Source: JAXGZG01 sp050952065 (lineage in GTDB: Bacteria > Bacillota > Sulfobacillia > Fermentithermobacillales > Fermentithermobacillaceae). From it: a stretch of 64,000 nt of DNA. The stretch is taken from assembly GCA_050952065.1 (NCBI GenBank), contig JBMNKF010000009.1:82719-146718 (forward strand), read 5' to 3'. A program made the translations under genes and the position numbers. Below are positions 37,248 to 45,884 of the stretch, in pieces. How positions within the stretch are numbered: position 1 is the stretch's first letter; each line of letters opens with the position of its first letter. The notes under the pieces were generated by a model. The model worked only from the letters and a program-made list of their open reading frames with translations. It had not been told where the DNA came from and did not search any database.

Positions 37248-38044
37248 CACTGACTGAACCACATGTCAAAGATTTCCTGAGCGGTGCCATCTTGCTGCAT
37301 GTCCGAGACAGCTTTGGATATTGCTTCAGTGAGCTCCAATGCGTTTTTTCTGACGGCTATCCCCCACAGAGAGCTCTTTCTCCGGCAGTACCTGTGATGA
37401 CGAAGCTTTCGGGTTCTCTCTTCTGGTAGTACATTCCAACCGGTTCATCTATGATGATGGCGTCGCACCTTTTGTTTTTGAGTTCCATGAACGTAGTGTC
37501 GAAACTCTCAAAACTGGTGACTTGGGCATCCTTAACCGATAGCGCCATTTCTTCGCTGGTAGTGGCGACTTGGACGGCTATGGTCTTTCCCTCGAGTTCT
37601 TCAAGACTCGTAAGAGGCTCTGAGTCTGTGGACGTGACGATGACCTGAAGCCACTGCTGGTACTCCACGAAGTTGGCCTCCTTTTCCCGCTCGGGAGTGA
37701 TATTCATGCATGAGATCACGGCATCGTATTGTCCACCCTGAAGCCCTGTTAGAAGGCCATCCCACTTAGATGAGATAAACTCCGCTCTGACACCCAGTCT
37801 ATTGGCCACTTCGGCCATGATGTCAATGTCGTAGCCTTTAATTGTGCCATTGTCGTTCCACTCTAGGGGGGGATAAGTGTCGTCTGTTGCCACCAGGAGT
37901 ACTCCTCTTTCCTTCACGTCAGAAAGACTCGTGTCCGTGTCGATGGCATCGGTCTTGCATGCGGTAAGAAACGAAGCGACGAAAAACTGCCGATAGGACC
38001 ACAAATATCAAAATGCCTAACGTTCTTCTTGATGTTGATGTCAT
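37247..38044 (-). pseudogene. Amino-acid ABC transporter substrate-binding lipoprotein, two frameshifts
   Basis: The gene starts at ATG 38044 (GGAGG eight bases upstream) with the signal peptide MTSTSRRTLGILIFVVLS and a lipobox FLTAC. The mature family-3 solute-binding protein follows, with GVLLVATDDTYPPLEW, IKGYDIDIMAEVANRLGV and the hinge segment AVQVATTSEEMAL. Two breaks interrupt it, one in the T/A run at 37982-37986 within the signal peptide and one in the T run near 37377, where the last 40 residues (SSLWGIAVRKNALELTEAIS and onward) move to another frame. Both are in homopolymers. With them corrected the operon is complete, and the protein should present lysine to the permease. Confidence 0.88.
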
Positions 38045-38129
38045 CCCGATTAACCTCCGGTTCGTTTGATGGACCTTTTCTACCCGCGTGGCTAGCGCAG
38101 GTGATCCAGCTCACACTCCTTCCCCCCGC

Positions 38130-38310
38130 GTGAGATAGCGCTTCACGGGTGAGATGGGGGTACTCACCAGTGACAGTCCCACACCCAGTGAGATGCGGGC
38201 CCAGTCCTTGTCTTCGGAAGGCAAGAACTTCGGCGGATATGTGTCCTTCCCTCACTTCACAGGCTTCCGGCCTCCGTGAGGTACCACCACTCTCCGCGCC
38301 TCTACCTCAC
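38130..38310 (-). promoter_or_regulatory. Lysine riboswitch (L box)
   Basis: On the minus strand GTGAGGTAG (38302-38310) pairs with CTATCTCAC (38130-38138) to close P1. It is followed by the highly conserved AGAGGCGCGGAG of the lysine aptamer. Then come a GTACC segment, GTGAGGGAAGG, a GCCGAAG...GACTGGGC hairpin and GGGACTGTCACTGG, in the order seen in the Bacillus lysC leader. The length of 181 bases fits the family. It lies 86 bases before the substrate-binding gene, so lysine should shut off the importer. The sequence after P1 (GAGTGTGAGC) can pair with its 3' arm and may form the switching structure. Confidence 0.9.
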
Positions 38311-38621
38311 CCTGTTAATCCGGATGAGGCATCGAATCAAGCGTATTAAGTTGTCCCAGCACGTTAAGCTGTGTCCTATCCAACAGGGGAAAGAGGGTTC
38401 CGTCAACCCTTTGTTTGAGATCATCTCCTGACAATTGTCGCTTCGCGACACAGGGATGACTGTCGCGCGCATGACATCACTTTTCCCAAGTACCCTGTAG
38501 GATTTCGTTGTGCTGACATCGAACATCTCAAAGGGTTACGCCCATCAAGGCTCATCTTGAGTCTAGACATGGGCTCATGTGCACATATCGGGTCTTAGAG
38601 TCCACAGAGAGGACGAGGTCA
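38311..38621. other. Spacer between lysine riboswitch and MatE-like gene
   Basis: This part must hold the promoter of the importer operon on the minus strand and that of the exporter on the plus strand. A TTGACG (minus strand, near 38400) is a possible -35, but no convincing -10 follows at the right distance. A small hairpin TGTCGC-TTC-GCGACA lies at 38436-38450. No gene is supported. Confidence 0.35.
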
Positions 38622-39977
38622 GTGCATAGTACAGTGCCAGAAACACAGGCTTCAACGAAGTCATCGGCTTATGCGGAGATCGCCAAATTCTACGCTCCTC
38701 TGGCGGTTACTTCAGTCCTAATGATGGTGACTCACTCGGTGGTTTCCGGGGCGGTCTCAAGGACCCCTGAACCCGCTACAGCCTTGGCGGCTTACGCCGC
38801 GGCGTACAGCGTTGGGCAAATGTTCGAGTCACCGTGCTACGGGATGCATCGTATGACTTTGACTTTTGTCCGCGGAAAGACTTCTCTTGCGGTGGTGCAG
38901 AAGTCCGCTTTGCAGATACTTGCCGTTCTAGTGTCTTGTTTAGCGTTAGTAGCCTGGACCCCTTTGTCTCGAGCGGTTTTCATGGGGTTTCTTCGGCTAT
39001 CAGAGCCTGTCTACAGGCTCGCAGTCCCGTCTTTGCGAGTTTTCCTGCTGTGGCCCATATCGTCAACGCTTCGTTCCCTTTTCCAATGCCCCATAGTCCT
39101 TCAAAAGAAGACAACTTGGATGACCGTTAATATGGGGGCCAGGGTTGGAGTCATGTTGGGTCTTGCGGCCATTCTGCCGAGAGCCTGGCCCTTTGGGCCG
39201 GTGGGCCCCACCATACTGATGAGTGGCCTGTGTACAGAGGCGCTTATGGCATATGTTACCTCAAGGTGGTTTGTGCGGCCTATAGGTGAAGATGATCCCG
39301 GGGTTCCGCCTCCTAGGCAGCGGCAAGTGTTTTCTTTTGCGGTCCCGCTCTCGCTTGCTGCCGGCGTGCAGACCTTGGCAAGACCCATCATAGCCGCATC
39401 ATTGTCCCGGGTGGCTGACCCAGAAATCGCTATGTCCGGCTATCAGGTGGCCACCAGTTTTTCTTACATTTTTGCCGCTCTGACCTACAACATCTACCAT
39501 CTGGTAGTGGTCTTCGCCAGCGATTCCGAGAGCTTCGCCAAGGTGCGCCGCTTTGCAGTAGGTTTGGGCGTAGCGGGTTCAGCTTGTCTCTTGCTCTGCA
39601 GCATTCCGGTTGTGGGCAACTGGGTGTTTGGGCGTATCATCGGGACCCCGCCTGAAATCAGCAGGGAAGCTATACGGACGTTGGGAATTCTTACGGTGAC
39701 CCCTGGGCTTGCCGCCCTTGTGGAGTTTTACGGGGGTGTTTTGATGTTCTCCAGACACGCTGCGGCTGTGACCGCGGGCAAGTTCGTTAACGTCCTGGTC
39801 ACCTCAGGGTCCGTGGTTATGCTGGCCAAATTCTACCCAGCTATGGGAGGGGCGGTGGGGGCGTTGGCATTGGTACTGGGGAGTGTGGTGGAAGTAGGCA
39901 TGCACTATACGGTGGTCAAGCGGTTTCCAGATTGTAGAATCTATCTCCCCGCGACGAGGACACACGCGGTTCGCTAG
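38622..39977 (+). CDS. MatE-like multi antimicrobial extrusion membrane protein
   Basis: The 451-residue protein has about 12 membrane segments and belongs to a divergent MatE branch common in spore-forming Bacillota. It opens with KFYAPLAVTSVLMMVTHSVV and has the AAYAAAYSVGQMFESP segment. It is distinct from the MATE protein at 18.6 kb. Substrate is unknown; export of a small molecule or lipid-linked compound is possible. The start is not certain: I favour the GTG at 38622 with GAGAGG about nine bases upstream over the ATG at 38577, which lacks a site. The aminopeptidase gene follows 22 bases downstream. Confidence 0.75.
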   Translation: MHSTVPETQASTKSSAYAEIAKFYAPLAVTSVLMMVTHSVVSGAVSRTPEPATALAAYAAAYSVGQMFESPCYGMHRMTLTFVRGKTSLAVVQKSALQILAVLVSCLALVAWTPLSRAVFMGFLRLSEPVYRLAVPSLRVFLLWPISSTLRSLFQCPIVLQKKTTWMTVNMGARVGVMLGLAAILPRAWPFGPVGPTILMSGLCTEALMAYVTSRWFVRPIGEDDPGVPPPRQRQVFSFAVPLSLAAGVQTLARPIIAASLSRVADPEIAMSGYQVATSFSYIFAALTYNIYHLVVVFASDSESFAKVRRFAVGLGVAGSACLLLCSIPVVGNWVFGRIIGTPPEISREAIRTLGILTVTPGLAALVEFYGGVLMFSRHAAAVTAGKFVNVLVTSGSVVMLAKFYPAMGGAVGALALVLGSVVEVGMHYTVVKRFPDCRIYLPATRTHAVR

Positions 39978-39999
39978 TTGACTAAATGGAGGTGCTACC

Positions 40000-41496
40000 A
40001 TGCAAGTTGACGCCGCATTCGGTAAGATTTGGGAGGACAGGTCCGATACCATAGTCTTGGGAATATTCCAGGATTCCGAGAATCTCCATGGGACACTAAA
40101 CCACGTTGATAAGGCGCTGAACGGCCAGATCGGAAGGCTCATTGGCAAAGGCATGATAACGGGAAAAACTGAGGAACTGATCGTCATCCATCCTGACGGC
40201 AAGACTCCTGCGGGGCAGGTGATCCTCGTAGGAGTGGGCAAACCTGAGGATTTGCACCTAGGCGTTCTTCGAAGGGCTTCGGCCGTATCTGCAAAGAGGG
40301 CGCAGGAATTGGGTGCCGAGACCGTGTCTACAGCATTGCACACCCTCAATAATGGCGATCTTTCAGTCGCAGATTCGGCTGAAGCCGTGGCCCAAGGGGC
40401 GATAATGGGTCTTTACCGGTTTACTGAGTTGAAAACCGTGAAGCCTGATCGAAAAGACATCAGGAGATTCACTTTGATTGAGGACGATCCTTCCAAGGTT
40501 CAGGAAGTCACCCAGGGCGCCAGAATTGGCCAAACCATGGGCGAGTCGGTTTGCTTCGCCAGAGACTTGGTGAACCTCCCCGCCAACATTATGACGCCGC
40601 TACGTCTCTGGGAAACCGCTCAAAGCATGGCGGACGCGTACAACCTTAAGGCAGCGGTCTTGGATGAAACGGACATCACCAGACTTGGCATGAACGCGTT
40701 CATGAGCGTTGCCAGGGGGAGTCACAACCCGCCTCGATTTATCATCTTGGAGCATAACCACGGGAGAGCCGACATCCCGGCAGTAGCTTTGGTTGGGAAG
40801 GCGGTTACCTTCGACAGCGGTGGGATTTCTCTGAAACCTGGCGCAGGTATGGAGGCCATGAAGGGCGATATGGCCGGCGCTGCGGCGGTTCTGGGGGCCA
40901 TCAGAGCGGCTGCCATCCTGAACTTGCCCGTGAGAATCATAGCACTCATCCCCGCTGCCGAGAACATGCCTGGCGGAGGAGCGTCGAGACCTGGTGACGT
41001 TGAGAAGTCCTTGATGGGTCTCACCATTGAAATCGTTAGCACCGATGCAGAGGGCAGACTGTGCCTCGCCGATGCCCTTACTTACGCCCAAGAGTACAAC
41101 CCAGACGCCATACTTGACATTGCTACACTTACGGGCGCTTGCGGAGTAGCTCTTGGAAGCGGTGCTGCCGGCGTAATGGGCGACGAGCGACTCACGGTTT
41201 TATTGCAGGAGGCAGGTAAGAAGTCAGGTGACAGAGTCTGGCCGCTTCCTCTCTTTGAGGAATACCAGGAGCAGATAAGAAGCGATGTGGCCGACGTGAA
41301 GAACAGCGGCGGTAGGCCGGCAGGCGCCTTGACCGCGGGGTGCTTCCTTCAGAAGTTTGTGCCTCACGGCATACCCTGGGCACATATAGATATAGCGGGG
41401 ATATCTATGGAGTCCAAGGGAAAGCCGGAAACACCCAAAGGTGCCACCGGGTTTGGAGTGAGTCTGTTCGTGGAACTCCTGCGCAACTGGGAGTAG
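40000..41496 (+). CDS. pepA: Leucyl aminopeptidase, M17 family
   Basis: The 498-residue enzyme is of normal length for hexameric M17 leucine aminopeptidases, which release N-terminal residues in the cytoplasm using two metal ions. The metal and catalytic residues are in KAVTFDSGGISLKPG (near 267) and STDAEGRLCLADAL (near 347); the latter replaces the usual Asn of NTDAEGRL by Ser. GDMAGAAAVLGAI is also conserved. AAATGGAGGTG lies a few bases before the ATG at 40000. It follows the MatE-like gene closely, and an orphan protease-associated domain follows. Confidence 0.93.
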   Translation: MQVDAAFGKIWEDRSDTIVLGIFQDSENLHGTLNHVDKALNGQIGRLIGKGMITGKTEELIVIHPDGKTPAGQVILVGVGKPEDLHLGVLRRASAVSAKRAQELGAETVSTALHTLNNGDLSVADSAEAVAQGAIMGLYRFTELKTVKPDRKDIRRFTLIEDDPSKVQEVTQGARIGQTMGESVCFARDLVNLPANIMTPLRLWETAQSMADAYNLKAAVLDETDITRLGMNAFMSVARGSHNPPRFIILEHNHGRADIPAVALVGKAVTFDSGGISLKPGAGMEAMKGDMAGAAAVLGAIRAAAILNLPVRIIALIPAAENMPGGGASRPGDVEKSLMGLTIEIVSTDAEGRLCLADALTYAQEYNPDAILDIATLTGACGVALGSGAAGVMGDERLTVLLQEAGKKSGDRVWPLPLFEEYQEQIRSDVADVKNSGGRPAGALTAGCFLQKFVPHGIPWAHIDIAGISMESKGKPETPKGATGFGVSLFVELLRNWE

Positions 41497-41583
41497 AGAA
41501 GACCTCTTCTGTCTTTGTCACCTCCAGGAGGTAAGGGAACATAAGATGGAGTGCCGAGGACTTCCTGTGGGGAGGGAAAAACA

Positions 41584-41829
41584 ATGTCGGCTGTCAAACG
41601 TAAAGAAAGGGTAGCTACGCGGCTGTGCCAAAGCGGCAATGTGATTGGTTTTGGCTATGGGCGGAGGAGAGTTGGACAGCGGGACGAACGAGTGTTGACG
41701 GTTCTCGTCAAAGATAAAGAGTCCGTACTGGACTGCCCCCAATTGGAGACTATCACTAGATCGCCTAACACGGAGATCCTAGAAGTGGGAGAGATCACTG
41801 CCCTGCCCAAGACTCTGGAGCCAAGGTAG
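41584..41829 (+). CDS. Orphan N-terminal domain of a trypsin-like peptidase family protein, 81 residues
   Basis: The ATG at 41584 has a strong GGAGGG site seven bases upstream. The sequence (NVIGFGYGRRRVGQRDERVL, then TVLVKDKE and TEILEVGEITAL) resembles the conserved domain that precedes the protease domain in many Bacillota S1-type proteins (there GVGVGYK, then VLVxKK and DVIEVG). The stop comes exactly where the protease part should begin. After it there is no recognisable protease in any frame. It is either a remnant, a 3' deletion product or a free-standing regulatory domain. The comparison is from memory and needs a profile search. Confidence 0.5.
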   Translation: MSAVKRKERVATRLCQSGNVIGFGYGRRRVGQRDERVLTVLVKDKESVLDCPQLETITRSPNTEILEVGEITALPKTLEPR

Positions 41830-41925
41830 GACAGGACTCCATGTGTTAGCAGGGAGGTTCCTGTTGTGACCTTCAGCAACCTTGGGTATTCTCGAGCCTT
41901 GGATTCTCCCGAAGTGGATGGATGG

Positions 41926-41953
41926 GCGGAGTAACCTGAAGGGCTACCCCGCC
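41926..41953 (+). terminator. Hairpin downstream of the orphan domain gene
   Basis: GGCGGAGTA (41926-41934) pairs with TACCCCGCC (41945-41953) with one mismatch, loop 10 bases. No T-run follows. The rest of the spacer 41830-42153 contains repeated GGTACCTTC / AGTACCTTCTG words and no gene. Confidence 0.4.
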
Positions 41954-42153
41954 TTGCCGTACGCCCCCCGAGGTACCTTCCAGAGTACCTTCTGAAAGGA
42001 GTATCTTCCCCAGCATTCTCCGACGCACAGTAGCACGGTCGAATTCCCCAGGCCGAGATGGTTGTTTAGCAGGAACTCGCTAAGCCTCTCTGGAAGTTCA
42101 TAAGCACAGACTGCGTCTTTGTATTGTCCAGAATCGGAAATGGAGGACTGCTC

Positions 42154-43698
42154 ATGATTCGCTGGGTCCTGGCTTCATCGCCGCTCATAGTTCTTCTTGT
42201 GACCATGCTGGGCTTAAAGTGGAAGGCGAAGAGGGCCGGTACGCTCGCCTGGATAGTGGCATTGGCAGTGGCGTGGATTTTCTTTGGTGGCCATCCCCAA
42301 CTCCTGGCTATGGCCTCGGCAAAAGGAGTCAGTCTCACGCTTTTCGTTGTCCTAATCATCTGGACTTCTGCGTTCATGTTTCAAATCATCAACGAGACCG
42401 GCACCGTCCCGGTTATCTCTCGGTGGATGGGAACCTTGTCGTCTGACAGCCTGATGCTGGGACTGCTCATGGGTTGGGCTTTGTCGGGAGTGATCCAGGC
42501 GGTGGCAGGGTATGGAGTGCCTGTGGCAGTGTGCGCTCCCCTCATGATAGCGGCAGGTTTCGACCCACTAGTGGCGGCATCGGCGACTCTTGTGGGACAC
42601 GCCTGGTCGATAACTTTCGGTTCGATGGGCTCTTCGTACTATACCCTAAATTTGTCGACCAAACTGCCCGGGGACGTGCTCTCCCACTGGGTGGGCTTGA
42701 CCTTCATTGTGCCGACCGTACTTACAGGTCTCGCAGTGGCACACATTACCCACGGCTTCGCAGGAGTGAGAAGGGGCTTTGCAAAGATTCTGGCAGCTGG
42801 ACTGGCCATGGGAACTGTTCAATGGGTAATAGCGCGTATGGGGTCGGCCCAAATAGCCGCTCTATTGGGATCTCTCGCCGGAGTTGTGGTAATCGTGTTG
42901 ACGTCTTCGGGGAGAAGGACCCAAAGCATGGCTTCCCAAGGGAGTCAAAGGGAGGTTTCTTTGGCTCTGACACCTTATTACGCCTTGTTAGCTCTCACTA
43001 TGATTTCCCAAATCGGCCCTGTGAAGGCCTTTTTCAAACCTTTCAAATTCGGGGTGGACTATCCGGCCATGGTGACGCGGCTGGGGTACCAGGTAGTGGC
43101 CGAAAAGGCTTACGCCGCCATCGGGCTGTTTTCACATCCTGCCCCCATCATCGCTTTGGCGTCGATGGTGGGTATCGCAGTATACAGGTGGAAGGGACTC
43201 CTCCAACCCGGGGCCCTGGGGAGAGCATGGCAAAACACTGTTAAGCAGTGCTGGCCGACCACCTTGGGAGTGCTGACCATGGTCATGATGGCGTTGGTCA
43301 TGACGGATACGGGTATGACCAGAGAGATGGCTTTGGGTGTTGCTTCCTTTGCAGGTCCCTTGTTTCCTTTGGTCTCCCCGTTCGTGGGCGTTCTGGGGTG
43401 CTTTATGACGGGAAGTAATACCAACGCCAACATCCTGTTTGGTTCGTTTCAGGTAGAGACAGCCAGGACCTTGGGGCTGAGTTCCACTCTAGTAGCGGCA
43501 TCTCAGACATGCGGAGCATCATTGGGTTCATCAATAGCCCCCTCCAAAGTGCTCTTGGGATCTAGCACGTCGGGCCTCACAGGGAGAGAGCATGAGGTGC
43601 TCCGGAAGTGTCTGCCCTATTGCCTTCTCATAGTGCTTTTGCTGGGCGCTCAGACTCTTGTGGTGACTCGCCTGTTGCCGCCCACTTTGGTACCGTAG
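42154..43698 (+). CDS. L-lactate permease family protein (LctP/LldP)
   Basis: The 514-residue protein has about 12-13 membrane segments. Its family features are AVAGYGVPVAVCAPLMIAAG, LVGHAWSITFGSMGSSYYTL, VSPFVGVLGCFMTGSNTNAN and the final SLGSSIAPSKVLLGSS. Members import lactate or glycolate with protons. The ATG at 42154 has GGAGG seven bases upstream; the in-frame ATG at 42124 does not. The LarA-type racemase is 27 kb away, so a direct link is weak. The Cys/Met lyase follows on the same strand. Confidence 0.87.
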   Translation: MIRWVLASSPLIVLLVTMLGLKWKAKRAGTLAWIVALAVAWIFFGGHPQLLAMASAKGVSLTLFVVLIIWTSAFMFQIINETGTVPVISRWMGTLSSDSLMLGLLMGWALSGVIQAVAGYGVPVAVCAPLMIAAGFDPLVAASATLVGHAWSITFGSMGSSYYTLNLSTKLPGDVLSHWVGLTFIVPTVLTGLAVAHITHGFAGVRRGFAKILAAGLAMGTVQWVIARMGSAQIAALLGSLAGVVVIVLTSSGRRTQSMASQGSQREVSLALTPYYALLALTMISQIGPVKAFFKPFKFGVDYPAMVTRLGYQVVAEKAYAAIGLFSHPAPIIALASMVGIAVYRWKGLLQPGALGRAWQNTVKQCWPTTLGVLTMVMMALVMTDTGMTREMALGVASFAGPLFPLVSPFVGVLGCFMTGSNTNANILFGSFQVETARTLGLSSTLVAASQTCGASLGSSIAPSKVLLGSSTSGLTGREHEVLRKCLPYCLLIVLLLGAQTLVVTRLLPPTLVP

Positions 43699-43738
43699 AG
43701 CGAACCAAGTCCGACGATTGAGAGGTGCTCCATATCAG

Positions 43739-44983
43739 ATGAAATCTTCCCGGAAAGCCTTGGCCACGGTTGCAGTCCACGCTGGTTCCAAGACTCCGCC
43801 GTCTGTCACGAGGCCCAAAGTGTCTCCTATATATGCATCATCCGTTTTTTCCTTCGACCGCCTTGATCAGATAGATGAAGTCTACGAGGGTCAGAGCCTC
43901 GGGTATGTGTATTCTAGGATGAGGAATCCAGGACTCGATGCACTTGAGGAAGCTGTGGCTAGTCTTGAGGGGGGTACTTCGGCAGTAGCGTTTGCTTCTG
44001 GGATGGCGGCCATATCTGCCTCGGTCATGGCCAACGTGGCGGCGGGCGACCATGTGTTGGCGGCCGATGTTCTCTATGGCGGCACCTATTCCTTGTTTAG
44101 GGATGAGTTGCCTCGCCGCGGAGTATCTATCACCTTTGTTGACATTAGCGACATTGATGCCGTCAAGTCCCAAATGAGGTCCAATACCAAGATCCTTTAT
44201 TGCGAGACGATCTCAAACCCCATCATGGAAGTGGCCGATCTGGAGACATTGGCGGTTGTTGCCCACGAGGCAGGCGCGCTTCTTGTGGTGGACAACACCT
44301 TTGCGTCTCCTATCTTGTGCCAACCGATTTCTTATGGAGCAGATATCGTACTGCACAGCGGCACTAAATACCTGAACGGGCATAGCGATGGGATGAGTGG
44401 AGTAGCCGTAACCAAGAGCACAGATGCCGATAGGATCCGTTCATACGGAACAACTTACGGGCCGACACTGTCTCCTTTTGATGCGTTCCTTCTGTTGAGG
44501 GGCATCAGGACTTTGGCGCTGCGTGTTGAACGGCAATGCGAAAACGCTATGCGATTGGCTGAATTCTTGGAGAGCCATCCCGCGGTAACCTTGGTCCACT
44601 ACCCGGGTTTGCCTTCCTCAGCCACACATGGCCTGGCCCTTAAGTACTTGACCTGCGGCTTTGGAGGAATGCTGAGTCTCGAAGTGGAAGGCGGGCTGGA
44701 TGGCGCCAAGATCTTGATAGACTCCCTCGAGATGGTTGAGCTCGTTCCGAGTCTTGCGGGAGTATCTACCACGGTATCTCACCCGGGTAAGACCTCTCAC
44801 AGGGCGATACCCCCAGCGGAGCGGGAGTCTTTGGGTGTCGGCAACGGTCTCATAAGGGTCTCTGCAGGGATTGAAGCCTACCGTGACATCCTGGATGATT
44901 TCAGTCGGGCACTAGATGCCGTACAGGAAGCCTTACTTTCACAATCCGATAGGATGGATCTGAAAAGGAAGGGATGCCGGTAA
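43739..44983 (+). CDS. Cys/Met metabolism PLP enzyme (cystathionine gamma-synthase/lyase or methionine gamma-lyase)
   Basis: The 414-residue fold-type I PLP enzyme has the cofactor lysine in HSGTKYLNGHSD near residue 210. It also has the phosphate-binding FASGMAAISA segment, ADVLYGGTYSLF, and YCETISNPIMEV with DNTFASP (the ring-contacting Asp). The C-terminal VSHPGKTSH and GLIRVSAGIE are conserved. The family cannot be split further by motif: cystathionine gamma-lyase, gamma-synthase and methionine gamma-lyase remain possible. The ATG at 43739 lies 12 bases after GAGAGGTG; a TTG at 43718 is the alternative. No other sulfur gene is next to it. Confidence 0.88.
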   Translation: MKSSRKALATVAVHAGSKTPPSVTRPKVSPIYASSVFSFDRLDQIDEVYEGQSLGYVYSRMRNPGLDALEEAVASLEGGTSAVAFASGMAAISASVMANVAAGDHVLAADVLYGGTYSLFRDELPRRGVSITFVDISDIDAVKSQMRSNTKILYCETISNPIMEVADLETLAVVAHEAGALLVVDNTFASPILCQPISYGADIVLHSGTKYLNGHSDGMSGVAVTKSTDADRIRSYGTTYGPTLSPFDAFLLLRGIRTLALRVERQCENAMRLAEFLESHPAVTLVHYPGLPSSATHGLALKYLTCGFGGMLSLEVEGGLDGAKILIDSLEMVELVPSLAGVSTTVSHPGKTSHRAIPPAERESLGVGNGLIRVSAGIEAYRDILDDFSRALDAVQEALLSQSDRMDLKRKGCR

Positions 44984-45188
44984 TCATTTCAACGACCGCG
45001 GGTTCTTTGGCCTAGAGGGCTTCTGATGATGCTGCACGTAGTGAGGCAAGGTTGGCCGAGTCAATTGGCCGTAGGAGCCTGGGAGACCGATGGGAACGAG
45101 TGTTCAGGGATAATCGGGACTCATTCAGCCAGTTCATCTAAGAGTTAAAGAGCATCTGAGGCGCGGCCAGACACCGTGCCTGCTCAAG

Positions 45189-45218
45189 TTGACACTCGCG
45201 CTAAAGGAAGAGTACGAT
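45189..45218 (+). promoter_or_regulatory. Predicted sigma-A promoter of the molybdenum hydroxylase operon
   Basis: A perfect TTGACA (45189-45194) and TACGAT (45213-45218) are 18 bases apart, about 230 bases before the first gene of the cluster. The spacer 44984-45447 has no gene that I can support. The long leader left after this promoter could hold a control element, but I recognise none; in particular no clear Moco riboswitch. Confidence 0.45.
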
Positions 45219-45447
45219 CAGTTTGTCTCCGATCCGGAATTCCTGAGCCACGGGCCACGGTACCGGAACGGCAGAATGACCGCGGAAACGCTCGTGTCTC
45301 GTGTTGGGTTAGAGCTGCTGTTCCTCGCAAGAGTGTGCTGTTATGGTGGTGCATTTTGGGTGTTGCGTTAGCGGGCAACTACAAGGCTGCTACGCGAGGC
45401 TTCTGTGATAACAAGAAGTAGCCGCAGCAAGGAGGGAGCAAAGGCCT

Positions 45448-45870
45448 ATGTGCAGCGATGTGGCCAAATTGAGGGAACTCCTGCAGAATAAGGTGTGCTG
45501 TTCTTCTGCGCTCGTTAGCATGGGGCTCCTTTTGAAGGGTGAAGAGAACCCGCAATTGGTGAAGGCCGCCAGAGGCCTGTGCGGTGGTATGCACTCTCAG
45601 GTCTTGTGCGGTGCTCTTTCAGGCGCCGCTTGTATGATCAGCCTTCTTGTCCCAGAAGAGGAATCGCCCAAGATGGTCTCGGAACTGGTTCAATGGTTTA
45701 AGTCTACCTTCGGCGAATCATACGGCGGTATAGACTGTGGTCAGATTTTAGGGGGTGAGGGAAGAACCAGAGCCAATACATGCCCGGGTCTTATCGAGGC
45801 AACGTACCTGCAGGCCATAGCCATGCTGGAAGACAACGGCTTCGATTTCGACTCCAAAACAAGTTTTTAG
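45448..45870 (+). CDS. C-GCAxxG-C-C family redox protein (DVU_1555-like)
   Basis: The 140-residue protein is rich in conserved cysteines (VCCSSAL near 17, LCGGMH near 44, LCGALSGAACM near 53-62, IDCGQI near 99, TCPG near 112). This is the pattern of the C_GCAxxG_C_C family, thought to bind a metal cluster or take part in thiol redox chemistry. AAGGAGGG precedes the ATG at 45448. The aldehyde oxidoreductase gene follows 14 bases downstream, and the gene set matches the DVU_1551-1559-type cluster from Desulfovibrio. The biochemical role is unknown. Confidence 0.85.
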   Translation: MCSDVAKLRELLQNKVCCSSALVSMGLLLKGEENPQLVKAARGLCGGMHSQVLCGALSGAACMISLLVPEEESPKMVSELVQWFKSTFGESYGGIDCGQILGGEGRTRANTCPGLIEATYLQAIAMLEDNGFDFDSKTSF

Positions 45871-45884
45871 GGAGGAAGTGACAC

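Noticed and set aside
38240..38310. T-box-like GGTGGTACC in the leader of the amino-acid importer
   Set aside because: No Stem I or specifier region precedes it. The segment is explained as part of the lysine riboswitch.
45176..45421. Small frame in the leader of the molybdenum cluster
   Set aside because: No start signal and no protein-like pattern. It overlaps the probable promoter.
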